Below the pieces are notes generated by a model. The model made no database searches. It saw only the letters and a program-made list of their open reading frames with translations, and was not told the origin of the DNA. A stretch of 64,000 bases of DNA, taken from NCBI GenBank assembly GCA_029582265.1, contig CM055822.1, positions 40,135,067 through 40,199,066 of the forward strand, given 5' to 3'. Positions 11,964 through 22,626 of this stretch are shown here, one piece after another. How positions within the stretch are numbered: the stretch's first letter is position 1; each line of letters begins with the position of its first letter. The position numbers and the translations under genes are program-made. The DNA comes from Zoroaster sp. YZ-2022. Its lineage: Eukaryota; Echinodermata; Asteroidea; Forcipulatida; Zoroasteridae.

Positions 11964-12551
11964 TTGAGCAGACACTTGGTACCTCCATGGGATTTCCTCT
12001 ATCCCCGGTCCTTGCTGACATTTTCATGGAGGAGTTTGAAAACTCTTCCCTCAACACCGCCGACCTTCAACCTAATGTGGCTCCGCTACGTGGATGACAC
12101 CTTTGTGGTTTGGCCACATGGCAGAGACACACTCCAGGACTTTCTACAACACCTCAACGAGCAACATCCTAGCATCAAGTTCACCATGGAAACAGAGCAA
12201 GATGGCAAGATCGCGTTCCTCGATGTTGGCATTTCCAGAAACCCAGACGGCTCCCTACACCACAACGTTTACAGAAAGCCCACCCACACAGACCGTTACA
12301 TCAACCAGCGCTCCTTCCATCACCCTAGCATCAAGTCATCGGTCAACCGTACCCTCGTACAATGCGCCTACAACCTATGTGACAAGGACAGTCTACCCAA
12401 GGAACTACGGCACATCAGGACTACCCTCCAGCGCAACGGTTACAATCCCAACAAGATCAGCACATCGAAGCCGGTTTCAAACCCCGACCGCAAGGTAAGT
12501 AATCTATTCCTTTTCTACTTGTCTCCCATATCTAGGTTCGATGTCACATAA
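11964..12551 (+). pseudogene. PLE reverse transcriptase, C-terminal half
   Basis: The main frame holds WLRYVDDTFVVW (motif C, YVDD), QDGKIAFLDVGISR, VYRKPTHTDRYINQRSFHH and IRTTLQRNGY, all typical of PLE RT. In the +1 frame, bases 11968-12050 encode the preceding conserved block (GTSMGFPLSPVLADIFMEEF), so a frameshift lies near 12050-12065. After about 12500 the coding sense moves to the frame of the GIY-YIG domain, giving a second break. In intact relatives the RT uses a target 3' OH made by the fused nuclease. Confidence 0.88.
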
Positions 12552-12900
12552 ACTCCAACGCATCCTCCGACAAGCAGGCATCCAAGTGTACCAACCAGCC
12601 CCCAGCAAACTCCAAGGACTTCTACACACTCACAAAGATAAACCGGATCCCAGCAACAGAGCGGGTGTCTACCGCATCCCGTGTGAGTGTGGTAAGGTCT
12701 ACATCGGTGAAACAGGGCGGAATCTCCCCATTCGACTGAAAGAACACCGAGCACACGGCCGCAGAGGAGATTTTGAGAAGTCAGCCATCGTCAAGCACTC
12801 ATACATCAAGGACCACCAAATCGACTGGCAGGCAGCCCGACTCATCACACCCATCGACACATGGCACCCCAGACGCATCAGAGGCCATCGAGATTGTTAA
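12541..12900 (+). pseudogene. PLE GIY-YIG endonuclease domain
   Basis: About 119 residues. KLQRILRQAGIQVYQPAPSK leads into GVYRIPCECGKVYIGETGRN, the GIY...YIG core with the preceding Cys pair characteristic of PLEs. RLKEHRAH (catalytic Arg and His positions) and a terminal segment with HRIDW/IRGHRD-like sequence follow. The family's nuclease nicks DNA for target-primed reverse transcription. The frame runs to TGTTAA at 12895-12900, where coding-like sequence continues in another frame, so the C-terminus is probably frameshifted. Confidence 0.88.
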
Positions 12901-13197
12901 ACACGACACTGTGCCACAGTACATCGGCTTCTACATCAGTGATATTTGACGACCACTACTACGGACTGAAGGATCTTCTATATCCAAAGTCCACAACCTA
13001 ACCCAGACTGAGGGATCTCCTATATCCTAAGTTAACCACCCTCCTGAGCACACACTCCTTCCCCCCAACTCCTAGGATCCTAGTCTCAACAGTTCCCGCC
13101 TGCACGCCTCAACAAACTAATCCTCCAGCATCCTGTCATCGCGTAATCCTCCAGAAGCCTACTTAAGCAGCAGCATTCACCAGTGTCCGGCATTCTC

Positions 13198-13237
13198 CTG
13201 AGGACGATCAGAGCATACTGATCGAAACGTCGAGTTG
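13198..13237 (+). ncRNA. hammerhead-like hairpin at PLE 3' end, copy 1
   Basis: CTGAGGA is followed by a perfect 7-bp stem CGATCAG/CTGATCG around a 6-nt loop, then AAACGTCGAG. This resembles the hammerhead core CTGANGA-stem II-GAAAC reported in PLEs. However, the core G before AAA would have to be the last stem base, so one position is off. Catalysis is unproven. Confidence 0.5.
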
Positions 13238-13316
13238 TATCCCCAGTTCTTTTCAGAACTAATTACTACTCAATTGAGAATATTTCACATGGTGTCACCG
13301 CAATTAGTCTTACTTA

Positions 13317-13840
13317 TTATGATAAATGCATAGGTTCCATTTCGCCTAGTCTTTTTTGCAGAGAATAATTAAACTCTCCTTAATTAAATAATAGGCAGTT
13401 GATTGTGTTCGTTGTGAGTACATACGTAGGTACGTATTGAAGCAATGAACAGGCTAATCAAACCATGATAATGGCGCTGTAAAGAGAAAGATTGTTTGAT
13501 GGGTCTTTCTGCAGCTCCTAAATTCATACTTACATTTTTTTTAGACAATGGCCTTTTTTGTATAATCTAATTGGCGATATTCAGTGTCTATTTCTTGTGT
13601 ACATAATTGTGATTATGTAAACGCACAACAATTGGCTGCCGTGAAAAGGATATTGTACAAATTTACCTGTATTTCGTGTTTCAGTGAAGGAAAGTAATAC
13701 ATTTTGTTGATATATTTTTGGAAATATATAATTGTATGGAAAAAAAATAAACAAGACAAGCGAGTACACGGAACCCAGAAAACATTTCTGAATCCATATT
13801 CTGAAATCCAAGGCTTTTGTATAGACGCCTGCTATAAAAC
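13317..13840. repeat. dispersed repeat family R1, copy 2
   Basis: Shares ordered blocks with 1992-2764, including TTTCGCCTAGTC near the start and CAAGGCTTTTGTATAGACGCC near the end. It has its own indels, including an extra segment around 13590-13625. It directly abuts the end of the PLE, which may have inserted into or beside it. Confidence 0.65.
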
Positions 13841-14476
13841 AAACAGAAAACAACAGACAAATGGAACAGTGACACAACTAAGGGGTAACCCACAACAACC
13901 TTCCATTGTTTTTGCTACTTTCATTTTTTTTAAATAAACATATATTAATACGGCATCAATTATGTTTGTACATTTATTTCATTATTCATGTAACACAATT
14001 CTGAGAGTGGGGAATCTTTGTGCTGATGTTTAGTGGACAAACACAATTTGGAGAGAGGCGTTACGCCCATTATGTTCCCCAGATCTGCTACTGGGCAAGT
14101 GATTAGAACGTGAGCCCTCTTATTTGGGAATTATAGTGGGAGCGCCACAGTAACGGAAGATACAACTTAATTTGATGACGCCCCTCCCCCTCCCTCTCCC
14201 TCATCCTCCCTCACCCCTCAATGATAATGCCTTCGCTGTGGCCTGCGTGTATGACGGAGGACCTCAGTAATTGTGTGTCAAAACATGTGTGTCTATTTAA
14301 GTGCGCGCTCAAAATGCGTGAAAGCTTATAATAGGTGGCTAGTATTCATATTTCAGTATTGAAACACAAAGACCTCGGGGAGCTTATTCCGTCTTCTTGT
14401 AGTTAACTGCGTGACATTTGAAACGTACAGAATACACGTATAGGCCTACCAAATGTCTAACATGTTTTGATTTGAA
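13841..14476. other. upstream region of the secreted-protein gene
   Basis: No repeat or ORF of note; a CT-rich stretch lies at 14178-14220. The transcription start of the gene beginning at 14477 is probably within this region. No clear TATA box was identified. Confidence 0.4.
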
Positions 14477-14803
14477 ATGGCGCAGAACAACTTTGGATAT
14501 GTTCAAATGTTTGTACTAATTCTCTATGCGCTGTTGCAAGTACCAACGGCTTACGGGAAAACATCTATTACAAAATGGTGTGGAATAGTGGATGTTGCCT
14601 TGGTGGATAGGAATTTCTCATCGACTACTACCACAAACCACAAGCTCTGTCATCTAGCTTGCCTGAATTCAACGAATTGTCAGTCGGCTAACTACTGGCC
14701 AAAGACCCATCTCAGTGAATTCAACAACGCCTCGCACTTCAATATTTGTGGCCGGTATTTGGTCAAGCAGCAAGGGTCAATCTATACCTTTATCGAAGCT
14801 GAG
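14477..14803 (+). CDS. secreted-protein gene, exon 1 (signal peptide, Cys-rich)
   Basis: First coding exon of a multi-exon gene spread to at least 22626. ATG 14477 opens 109 codons ending in phase 0 at a GTATGT donor. Residues about 9-27 (YVQMFVLILYALLQVPTAYG) are a clear signal peptide. A Cys-rich ectodomain start follows (KWCGIVD, CHLACLNSTNCQSANYW, NICGRYLV), with the spacing of a PAN/apple-like or similar small disulfide domain. I cannot assign it firmly. The frame continues past the donor to 14998, but that part is intronic and changes character. The product is likely secreted or anchored outside the cell; its function is unknown. Confidence 0.6.
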
Positions 14804-15748
14804 GTATGTATGATTTGTTTGCCTGCTTGCATCGTGTATATGGTTTTTGTTTCTTGCTGTGACCATCTCACTATACCGCAGTTTTTTTCCATTATATATT
14901 GTATTAAATTTGTATATGCCTACATCAGGGGCGGATCCAGATCTTTTGAAGGGAGGGGTCCAAATGGTTGGAATTATTGCTTAATATTCATGACATAACT
15001 CCGCTGGCATTAACAGCACCTTAAACTACTTCAAACTGTGTTTTTTGAACGAAAAAAAACATATGTATATACGAGGCCTGTAGGTTTTCCCGGCCAATTG
15101 AAAATGTTAGACCTACCCGGCTCAGTCAATTTCATTTGAAATTTAATGTTCCTTTACATCATCATTCAATTTAATTATAACAATTGTCCTTAAAATAGTA
15201 TAATTCATAACCAAAATTAGTTCATTCAAATTGAAAGTGGCGTTCAGTTCAATCAATATTGTTATAGCTAGTATACAAACAAGATGTTGATCAAGCACTC
15301 ATTTTCATCATTGGGCAAACATATTATTTCATTTTTTTTGTTGCATGCAAATTTCATTTTTCTGGTATAATTATGTTTTCACAAATGATTATTGACTCAA
15401 CAATAATTTTCGAAAACATCCAGTGGTTTAACCACAGAGGGGGGAAGGGGCCTGCTGATTTTTGGTTTAATTTTCTGTAAATATGTCCCGAAATTAATTT
15501 ATTGTGGGTCCCGTTTTAAGTAACTTGGCCGGACACTTCTTTGTTTAATGTTAACTGAACATGTTTTGTGAAATGCCATTTTAAAGTATCATTTCTAAAA
15601 CGATGTGATCAATGTTCAGATGAAAACAACATTTTTGGAAAATGCCCGTAAAATAGCGAAACATACGGACGGTACATATTTGATTGTTTTGTATGATGCA
15701 ATCATGCTCACATAAAAACCAGCCAAGTGTTTTATTTTTCTTCCTCAG
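14804..15748 (+). other. intron 1 of secreted-protein gene
   Basis: GTATGT donor and TTCTTCCTCAG acceptor. It contains CAGGGGCGGATCCAG at 14928-14942, a hAT-type terminus also seen near 49267, but no second end was found. Otherwise featureless. Confidence 0.5.
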
Positions 15749-15833
15749 ATGGGATGCGACATTCAGCATGGGTTAACTCGTACTACGTATTGCAATGATA
15801 ACAAATCAGTAGATCCTTGTAATAATAGTCAAG
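15749..15833 (+). CDS. secreted-protein gene, exon 2
   Basis: 85 bp between TTCCTCAG and GTGAGT, read in phase 0 from exon 1 and ending in phase 1. It encodes MGCDIQHGL, YCNDN and DPCNNSQ, adding three Cys to the exon 1 pattern. The splice phases fit exon 1 and exon 3. Confidence 0.55.
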
Positions 15834-18678
15834 GTGAGTGATTGTCTGTCTGTTCTGTCTGTCGGACTGTCTATAAGCAATCCGTCATTCCGTCTTCTGC
15901 CCTCAGTCTGTGCGACACCAGCATAAACGCGCCTTGGTAATAACTGATTGAAAGTTTCTATAGTTTTGTTTATGATATATAATGTTTTATAATAGCAATT
16001 AAACATTTGAATATTGGCAATTTTAAAGCAAATTTAAAGCGAAATATCTGTCAGAAATACAAGGACCTAAATCGCCAACTTTCACCCGCATTGTTTAGAC
16101 AGTTTACTGATCCAGATCCTGTTTTTGCCGATCCTGCTCGTGCAGTGGATTCGTGAAATCACACGGTCGTGATCGGCGACCTCCAGTGAAACAAACATAC
16201 CCTCAAGGGTCATGCACTTACATTGAAGCCACTGTATGCCATGTTACCACTCATCAGACTTGTATGACTTGTGACTTGGACTTGGATTTGACCTTGACCT
16301 TGACCTTGACTTGGATTCGAGTACAATGACTCAGACGCAACCCTTCAGACTCGGACTCGTACTCGATGTTTGTGACTCGGACTCGACGGCAAAATGTCCA
16401 ATATTCGCTATTTTAAAACATTAACAAACATGTTTAAGTCTTGTTACTTAATTTAAACATTTTATAAAATTGATACCGTGCATCCTATTCCGTTGTAGCA
16501 TAGTGTCTTTTCTCTATGCTTTTAGTATAATGCGATTGGAATCGCCTTATACGCAGCGGCCGCATGAAAACAAATTGCGTCTTCCAGAAATCGATTACAA
16601 TGAATTATTGTAGGTTCAGTGTACAACATCGTGGAAATAAAAGCTTGATATCGATGGGTACCAGACTTATTACACTGTCCCCTCAATTTTCATGGCGTTT
16701 GCTCGTCCATTCTAAAGAAATTGAATGAACATACCTTTGTACAATTCAGTGTTCTAACTTCCCTTTTATTTACAAATAATTATGACATCTTGTGTGGACA
16801 ATTTGTACATTAAAAACATGTCTTCTTTTTTCCAAGATTGAGATCTGAGAAAAGTCTTTTTAATATTTTAAAATAAGAAAAGTAAATCAAATAATGTTGA
16901 TTTTTCACTTAACTTAGATTTTTTTACTTAACTTAAATACATAATTAGCTGTATACTACAGAAGGATCTGTAGTATAAATGCAAAATAGTAGTTATTGGC
17001 CTTACGTTACCTAGCAGGTTCTTTCTCAAACTCAAAGGCAAAATGGACGATACAAACATGCACACAATAAACACAAGAGTGGCTACTCGTGTCTTTGAAC
17101 CTTAACATATGTATACGGTTGTTTTTTCGTTTGACGTTTTTAATTGACTCGTGACTTGGACTCGACCCACATGACTCGTTACTCGGACTCGAGACTCGTA
17201 CTCGGCCTCGAGGTTTGAGGACTCGAATACAAGTCTGGCACACATAAACCACGCCTTGCAATGCTACGCAGGGAGAATCATCCTCCCCTGTTGTGTATTC
17301 CTTTGTGTTTCTTTTGTATGTGAGTGGTAAAATGGCCCTTGTGATGGTTTCACTGATTAATTAGGCACCGATGGGCCGACCCTGTTATTTTTTTAACTTT
17401 TAAAGGATTTGTCCTAACCATTGGTAAAATGTCTGTCCAGGACCCATATGCATCAATACTTTATAAGAATCAAGAGAGATGTACAGAAACCAACTAAGTT
17501 TCAGCTCATTTCATTGTGACATTAAGGCCAACAAAAAGAAGTCTCTGGTTTCTGGTCTCCGCGCACGTAGCCTATGAAACGATGTCGCGCTGTGTTTTAA
17601 ACGAGTTTTTCACATTTTTCAGATGTATCAATGTTTGCCCGATCTGTGCGTCCTGTCAACGCGCAGCCTATGCTATAATGAGCCAATCCACGAGATTTTA
17701 TTTGCAGCGAAAACCTCTCTCGTGCGTTCTGGAAATTCGCGAGAAAAAACGCGATCTGAGGAGGGCCCGTGGCAAAACGTTTGGGAAACCTGTCAGGTCA
17801 CTGCTGGGTCAACATGGATTGGTAAGTACATTTTCGAAGGTACAATTCAAGAAATAAAACCGATTTTACCCATTTCAAAAAAAGAAATCGTAGCGAAATT
17901 ACCCCTCAAAATGTGCTTAAATATCTATACTTTTCTGTGCATGTCTTAATATTTAAGGTGCTCCTGACTGTTTTGCACAAAATTCATTCAAACGATGTTG
18001 AATTTCGCTTTCTTTCAATAATTTGCCATCGTTACATATCAATTTCATTTCTGCCGGACCGGGCAATAATGTTTTTTTAAGGTTTCAAAATAGCAAATTT
18101 TTTCAGCTTCCAGCGGATAATTCGGTAACTTATGTGACGTCATAATCATATGCTGGCTGTACGTGTATACAAGGCGAATTTTCCTACAAGGCAATACGGA
18201 CCGACACATTTTGATTGCAAATTCGATATGCATTATCAATTACGTGATAAAATAAATGTGGCTTTTTTGGGGAATAAATCTCAATAATGGACAATGGTCA
18301 ATGCCTTTGACAAGCAGACTTTTAAATGTTTGTATTACTATCCTAACATTAATGTTAGTTTTAATTTACGATTATGCAATGCCCACCTGCCTAACTTTAC
18401 CTTCATTGATCCATTCGTACCCAGAAATTACTCCCAAAAAGGTACAGAGTCTACTTGTACTCATTCACACGTTATCAGTAAACTAATAAAAAAGTGAAAT
18501 GCTGAGATATGAATTGGAAAAAAAATCAGTGAAATGAGATGACCTGGATAAGACTTGACCCATATTTATGTACCCTGGCATATGACATCATTGAGATGTC
18601 CCCAAGTAGGACTTGTTAATATAAATTGAACTAATTTATATTTTTTGTTTGTATTTTTCATCCACTACCCCTCCACAG
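15834..18678 (+). other. intron 2 of secreted-protein gene
   Basis: Holds the hAT-like element at 16255-17237 and a stretch related to repeat R1 near 17516-17660. No exon was recognised. Confidence 0.45.
16255..17237. mobile_element. non-autonomous hAT-like element with ACTCG-rich ends
   Basis: Ends are the inverted repeats CAGACTTGTAT and ATACAAGTCTG. Both subterminal regions are full of GACTCG/GACTTGG repeats. The flanking 8-mers CCACTCAT and GCACACAT agree at 6 of 8 positions, compatible with a decayed hAT 8-bp site duplication. Length is 983 bp; no transposase was recognised. Confidence 0.65.
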
Positions 18679-18798
18679 GCCCACCAGTCAAAGTGACATT
18701 CCATGGTTCAGGGTTAGAGTTTGGAGACTCCTTAACGAGGTATATGCCTCAAAATCTTCATAGTGATTGGTTCTGCCCAGAAATAGTGACAAAACCAG
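18679..18798 (+). CDS. secreted-protein gene, exon 3
   Basis: 120 bp after CCTCCACAG, starting in phase 1 (fits exon 2) and ending in phase 1 at CCAG|GTTATC. It encodes PPVKVTFHGSGLEF, RYMPQNLHSDWFCPE and VTKPG. A shorter alternative donor at 18739 would break the phase with exon 4, so the longer exon is preferred. Confidence 0.5.
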
Positions 18799-21700
18799 GT
18801 TATCGAGTTCATTATGCTTTATTGTAGTCATTGTTGAATCTAAAATGATCATTCTAGCCATGTTAAACACACATTGGTGCAATCATTTTAATTTATTTGA
18901 TAACTGTAGTTTATATTTTCAACTTGCCATTTTTTGGACTTGACATAAAACGGTGCTGTGGTGACACATAACTTATGCCATATTTAACGTCAAACCACAT
19001 TGTTACTTTTTTGAAAACCATTTCAACAATAAATGTACGGGTTTACAAAACATGTGATTCTATAAACATATGTGGAACATTTAGTTAGGGGTATAAACGA
19101 CAAAATCATTTCGTGCACTCGAAGTTATTTCGTGCGCTCGAAATGATTTCGTGCACACGAAATAAACTATTTCGTGCACTCAAAATCATTTCGTGCTCTC
19201 GAAATCATTTCGTGCACTCGAAATAAGTTATTTCGTGCTCTCGAAATCATTTCGTCCTCTCGAAATTATTTCGTGCGCTCGAAATGATTTCGTGCGTTCG
19301 AAATGATTTCGTGCTCTCGAAATCATTTCGTGCGTTCGAAATGATTTCGTGCTCTCGAAATCATTTCGTGTGCTCGAAATGATTCCGTGCTCTCGAAATC
19401 ATTTCGTGTGCTCGAAATCATTTCGAGCGCTCGAAATCAATTCGTGCTCTCGAAATCATTTCTTGCACTTAAAATAAGTTATTTCGTGCCCTCGAAATCA
19501 TTTCGTGCACTCGAAATCATTTCGTGTGCTCGAAATCATTTCGAGCGCTCGAAATCATTTCGTGCTCTCGAAATCATTTCGTGCTCTCGAAATCATTTCG
19601 TGCGCTCAAAATAAGTTATTTCGTGCCCTCAATCATTTCGTGGCCTCGAAATCATTTCGAGCGCACAAAATAACTTATTTCGAGTGCACGAAATGATTTC
19701 GAGCGCACGAAATAAAGAACTCAAATTATTTTTTCGCACGTAAATTTGTTTTCATCATATGTCCCTTTAGGGGCTCTGTACCCACATTGGTGAAAACATG
19801 ATTATTGTAGATGAAGCACACACTTATTTCCAGTTTGTGTGAATTAATTTTGAATCATGAAGGAACATTAGTTTTATAGTTACTTGTTGTGTTAATGCAG
19901 CTGCCTTTTATTTATATGAAGAACATCTAAGTTATATATTTATAAGTTTAGTTTTCTATACGTTTGTGGATGTATCAAAAGAACCAATAAAATTCACAAA
20001 AATGTGAAAAAATTAGAACAGCGCCTGTTTAACTGCCTATTTAATTGTTGTCAATATTTCCTCTAATTTAAAATAAATAAGAACTAACGTTACATGTATT
20101 TAAACAGTTATTTAGATAAGAGTTTCAGCTAAATGATTGTGAATGTTCCCCATAATCAAATTTAAGTTCGACTTCCCCACCCCACTTGTCTGGATTTATT
20201 TTATTTTATTTATTTTATTTTATTACATTTTACACTGGCAATCAGATTACATCAATTAAATATAAAACCACCCCCTAATAAACTACAAATACACAAAAAT
20301 TCATTTTAAACAGTTTGTTCATTCCTTCCTTCATGGACTGATTTCCAACACTTAAAATGTTAAGAAACCTTTAATTTCACGGCGACGCGCGCTTTAATTA
20401 AATCATGTTGACAAAAATAGTCTGGTAACAATTCTTCTGATTTCAGACTTAGTCTGTTACTCATGTATACGAATTAGGTACCATTACATGCTTCGCTGGC
20501 CTAAGCTTCACCGTTCGTGAAATGTGATTGGTCAGTACGTGCCCTCATTCCACGCATTGACCAATGAGATTCACGCTCTGATCCATGCAGATGACTCCAT
20601 TGTGTAAATTTAAACGTGATTTTGGAGGCTTGGACTTACGGATTTTTTTAGGTGCTCTTGACTGTTTCGCAAAGTATCAAGACATATTATCACATTTCCA
20701 GGGAAGATGAATACTTAACTTACATATCTACACGTAAGTGGTTTCTGCCGGCTAGTGTTGAAAGTAAAAAAAAAACGCCTTTTTCATTGACCCTTTTTTC
20801 TTCACATCAACGTCATTGTTTTCGTTCAAAAATCTCTCGAAAAAATATACAAAAAAAAACATTAGATAAATTAGAAGGTAAATTTGAATCTATATTTCTG
20901 TTGTTATTCACTTTTATTGGTTTTATAAAGGCATCTTCATATTTTAAATATATTTTTTTTAATGGGACGTCTAAGCTCATTTCGTATGCAGAACCAAACG
21001 ACCATACATACGTAGAAAATAAACGGAACGGCTTTTCAACAGGCTGCGCGCTGACTGCGTCCTCTCTTAGCCACCATACTTTGTGTATTGGAAATTTGGT
21101 CTCAGTGGCTCCAATACCCACGGATACATGTATCTCGTATTTCACTGGTTGGCAAAAATAAAAATACAAACAATACAACAAAATACAAAGCAAAAATACA
21201 AGGAAAAAGAGCGTCAGCGACCAGACGATAATCTGGCCCCTGCAAAAATCATCTTCCTAAGTGCCTGTTTAATTAATAAGCATGTTATCGCTGAAAAAGC
21301 AATTTTTATTATGTAAATATACTTCGTGAAAACGAAAACTTTGCAATTTCACGAAGTGATACACTTGTATGTATCACATTGTATAAACCTGAGTGTCCAA
21401 CGCAAACAAAAGGCGCACTATGTTGTTTGGCAATCCTCGTGTTTAGTCTACAGTGAATTACGTTTAGGCCAATGACAGTTTATGAAACCGAAAATATTAT
21501 CTTCCACACAGTTTTGCCCATGTTACACAGGTTTGCCTGAAAATATGTATAGCAATTGTCAAGTGTCATTTGGTGGTACCGGTGACAGTATTGACATCAA
21601 TATTGTCTTTCATGTTCTGTTCTGTGGAGCATCTAATGCATTAGTTCTTTAGTAATTACTTAAACCATCACACTAAGCCAAGGCAATGTTTCCATAGTAA

Positions 21701-21800
21701 CAAGAGTTACGGCCATAAGAATTATTGGTAATATTACTCAATGGGTGTAAAGGTCAGATCCATTGTTTTCATGTTAACAATCATATTTCTTATTTTTCAG
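18799..21800 (+). other. intron 3 of secreted-protein gene
   Basis: Three kilobases that include the 19.1-19.7 kb self-complementary minisatellite, a TTTTA-rich tract near 20190-20230, and R1-like sequence near 21040-21120. The long frames at 20652-21193 on both strands overlap and have no recognisable domain. Confidence 0.45.
19105..19712. repeat. self-complementary minisatellite, ~19-bp units
   Basis: About 30 units of the form CGAAATCATTTCGTGC.CT vary at a few positions (GTGCACTC, GTGCGCTC, GTGCTCTC, GAGCGCTC). Each carries the near-palindrome CGAAAT.ATTTCG, and units occur in both orientations. Occasional AATAAGTTATT spacers interrupt. The arginine/serine-rich frames over it are artefacts. 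Confidence 0.9.
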
Positions 21801-21907
21801 AAAATGCAATAGTACCAGCAACTTTATTCTCTGTTAATTTCAAATATGATGTTCTAAGGATTTCAAACTATACATTGTTAACATTAACGCAAGAAATGTC
21901 ATTAAAG
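21801..21907 (+). CDS. secreted-protein gene, exon 4
   Basis: After TTATTTTTCAG, starting in phase 1 (fits exon 3). It encodes ENAIVPATLFSVNFKYDVLR and LLTLTQEMSLK up to AAG|GTACTA in phase 0. The next recognised exon needs phase 1, so either an exon is missing between them or this donor is wrong. Confidence 0.4.
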
Positions 21908-22462
21908 GTACTATGAGGTATATGTTTGATAATTCAAAATTAATAAAAATTTAATGTATTAATCTCCACTAAAAATTATATATTTTTTCCCAGAATTTTG
22001 GTAATTAAAACAATACTATTTCCAGTTTGAATTTAGGAAAGAGTATACTTTTCTTAAGGTCAGGGGTATTTTTGTATGAATACAAAATATCTCAATGCAT
22101 TTTCACTATTTTCACGTGAACGACACAACTTAAAAATCTGAAACGTTCAAAAGTTGGTTATTTAAGCAGATCTTGATTCAAAGAAATTAAGCATAATCTT
22201 AAATGTTTCCAACATAACCTACAAAATAATTGTTAAACACATTTATTGAGTTTGTCCCCCTCCCCCCGCTTAGTGAAGGGGGAGGGGCACATATAAAATT
22301 TACATTCCTACTTGACATTTTAACACTCCATTTTTGTGTTGGTAAGGACCTGTAAAAAATTTCTAAAGTGCCTTCAGTTACGCAACTGCCCCCACCCCTA
22401 TCCGCTGAACAAATGTTTGGCTATGAGTTTCAATTTACAAGTGTCCTTATTTTCCTTTGCAG

Positions 22463-22626
22463 ATTCTGAATGGCAACTAGTTTTCAAAGGGATGGCAGGG
22501 AAAGGAGATCAACTCTACGATATGTGGACAATGGTGACCTGGAACGAAGATCTGGAGGTCAAGGGAAATTGTCGAAACAAAACAGTGTTCGAGGCTTGGA
22601 GCAGCAGGCAGCTGAACATTCAACGA
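22463..22626 (+). CDS. secreted-protein gene, exon 5 (WQLVFKG block)
   Basis: 164 bp between TTTCCTTTGCAG and CGA|GTAAGT. It encodes SEWQLVFKGMAGKGDQLYDM, MVTWNEDLEVKG, and CRNKTVFEAWSSRQLN. The WQLVF-x-G...YD-W opening recalls a secreted domain found repeatedly in marine invertebrates whose later part holds a FFINR...GGC..D.GW region. That later part was not found in this window, so the gene is incomplete or interrupted. Function unknown. Confidence 0.55.

Larger units (their letters stand above)
11950..13316 (+). mobile_element. Penelope-like element (PLE), 5'-truncated
   Basis: Reverse-transcriptase C-terminal half (about 11965-12500) followed by a GIY-YIG endonuclease domain (about 12541-12900) and a 3' non-coding tail ending in a hammerhead-like hairpin at 13198-13237. 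RT plus C-terminal GIY-YIG identifies a PLE. The N-terminal half of the RT is absent and at least two frame shifts occur, so this copy is dead. Pieces of the same 3' tail recur at 51357-51490 and 56447-56500. Confidence 0.88.

Noticed and set aside
12495..12535. Possible 41-bp intron inside the PLE (GTAAGT...CTAG)
   Set aside because: PLEs can carry introns, and donor and acceptor words are present, but splicing would not restore the reading frame. The sequence inside also reads as the conserved block leading to SHKLQRIL in the downstream frame, so a simple indel is more likely.
19387..19696. Repetitive frames rich in SFRALEIIS
   Set aside because: Product of the 19-bp minisatellite.
20652..21193. 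Overlapping 169- and 126-codon frames on opposite strands
   Set aside because: No domain, no splice support, and partial similarity to dispersed repeat R1.
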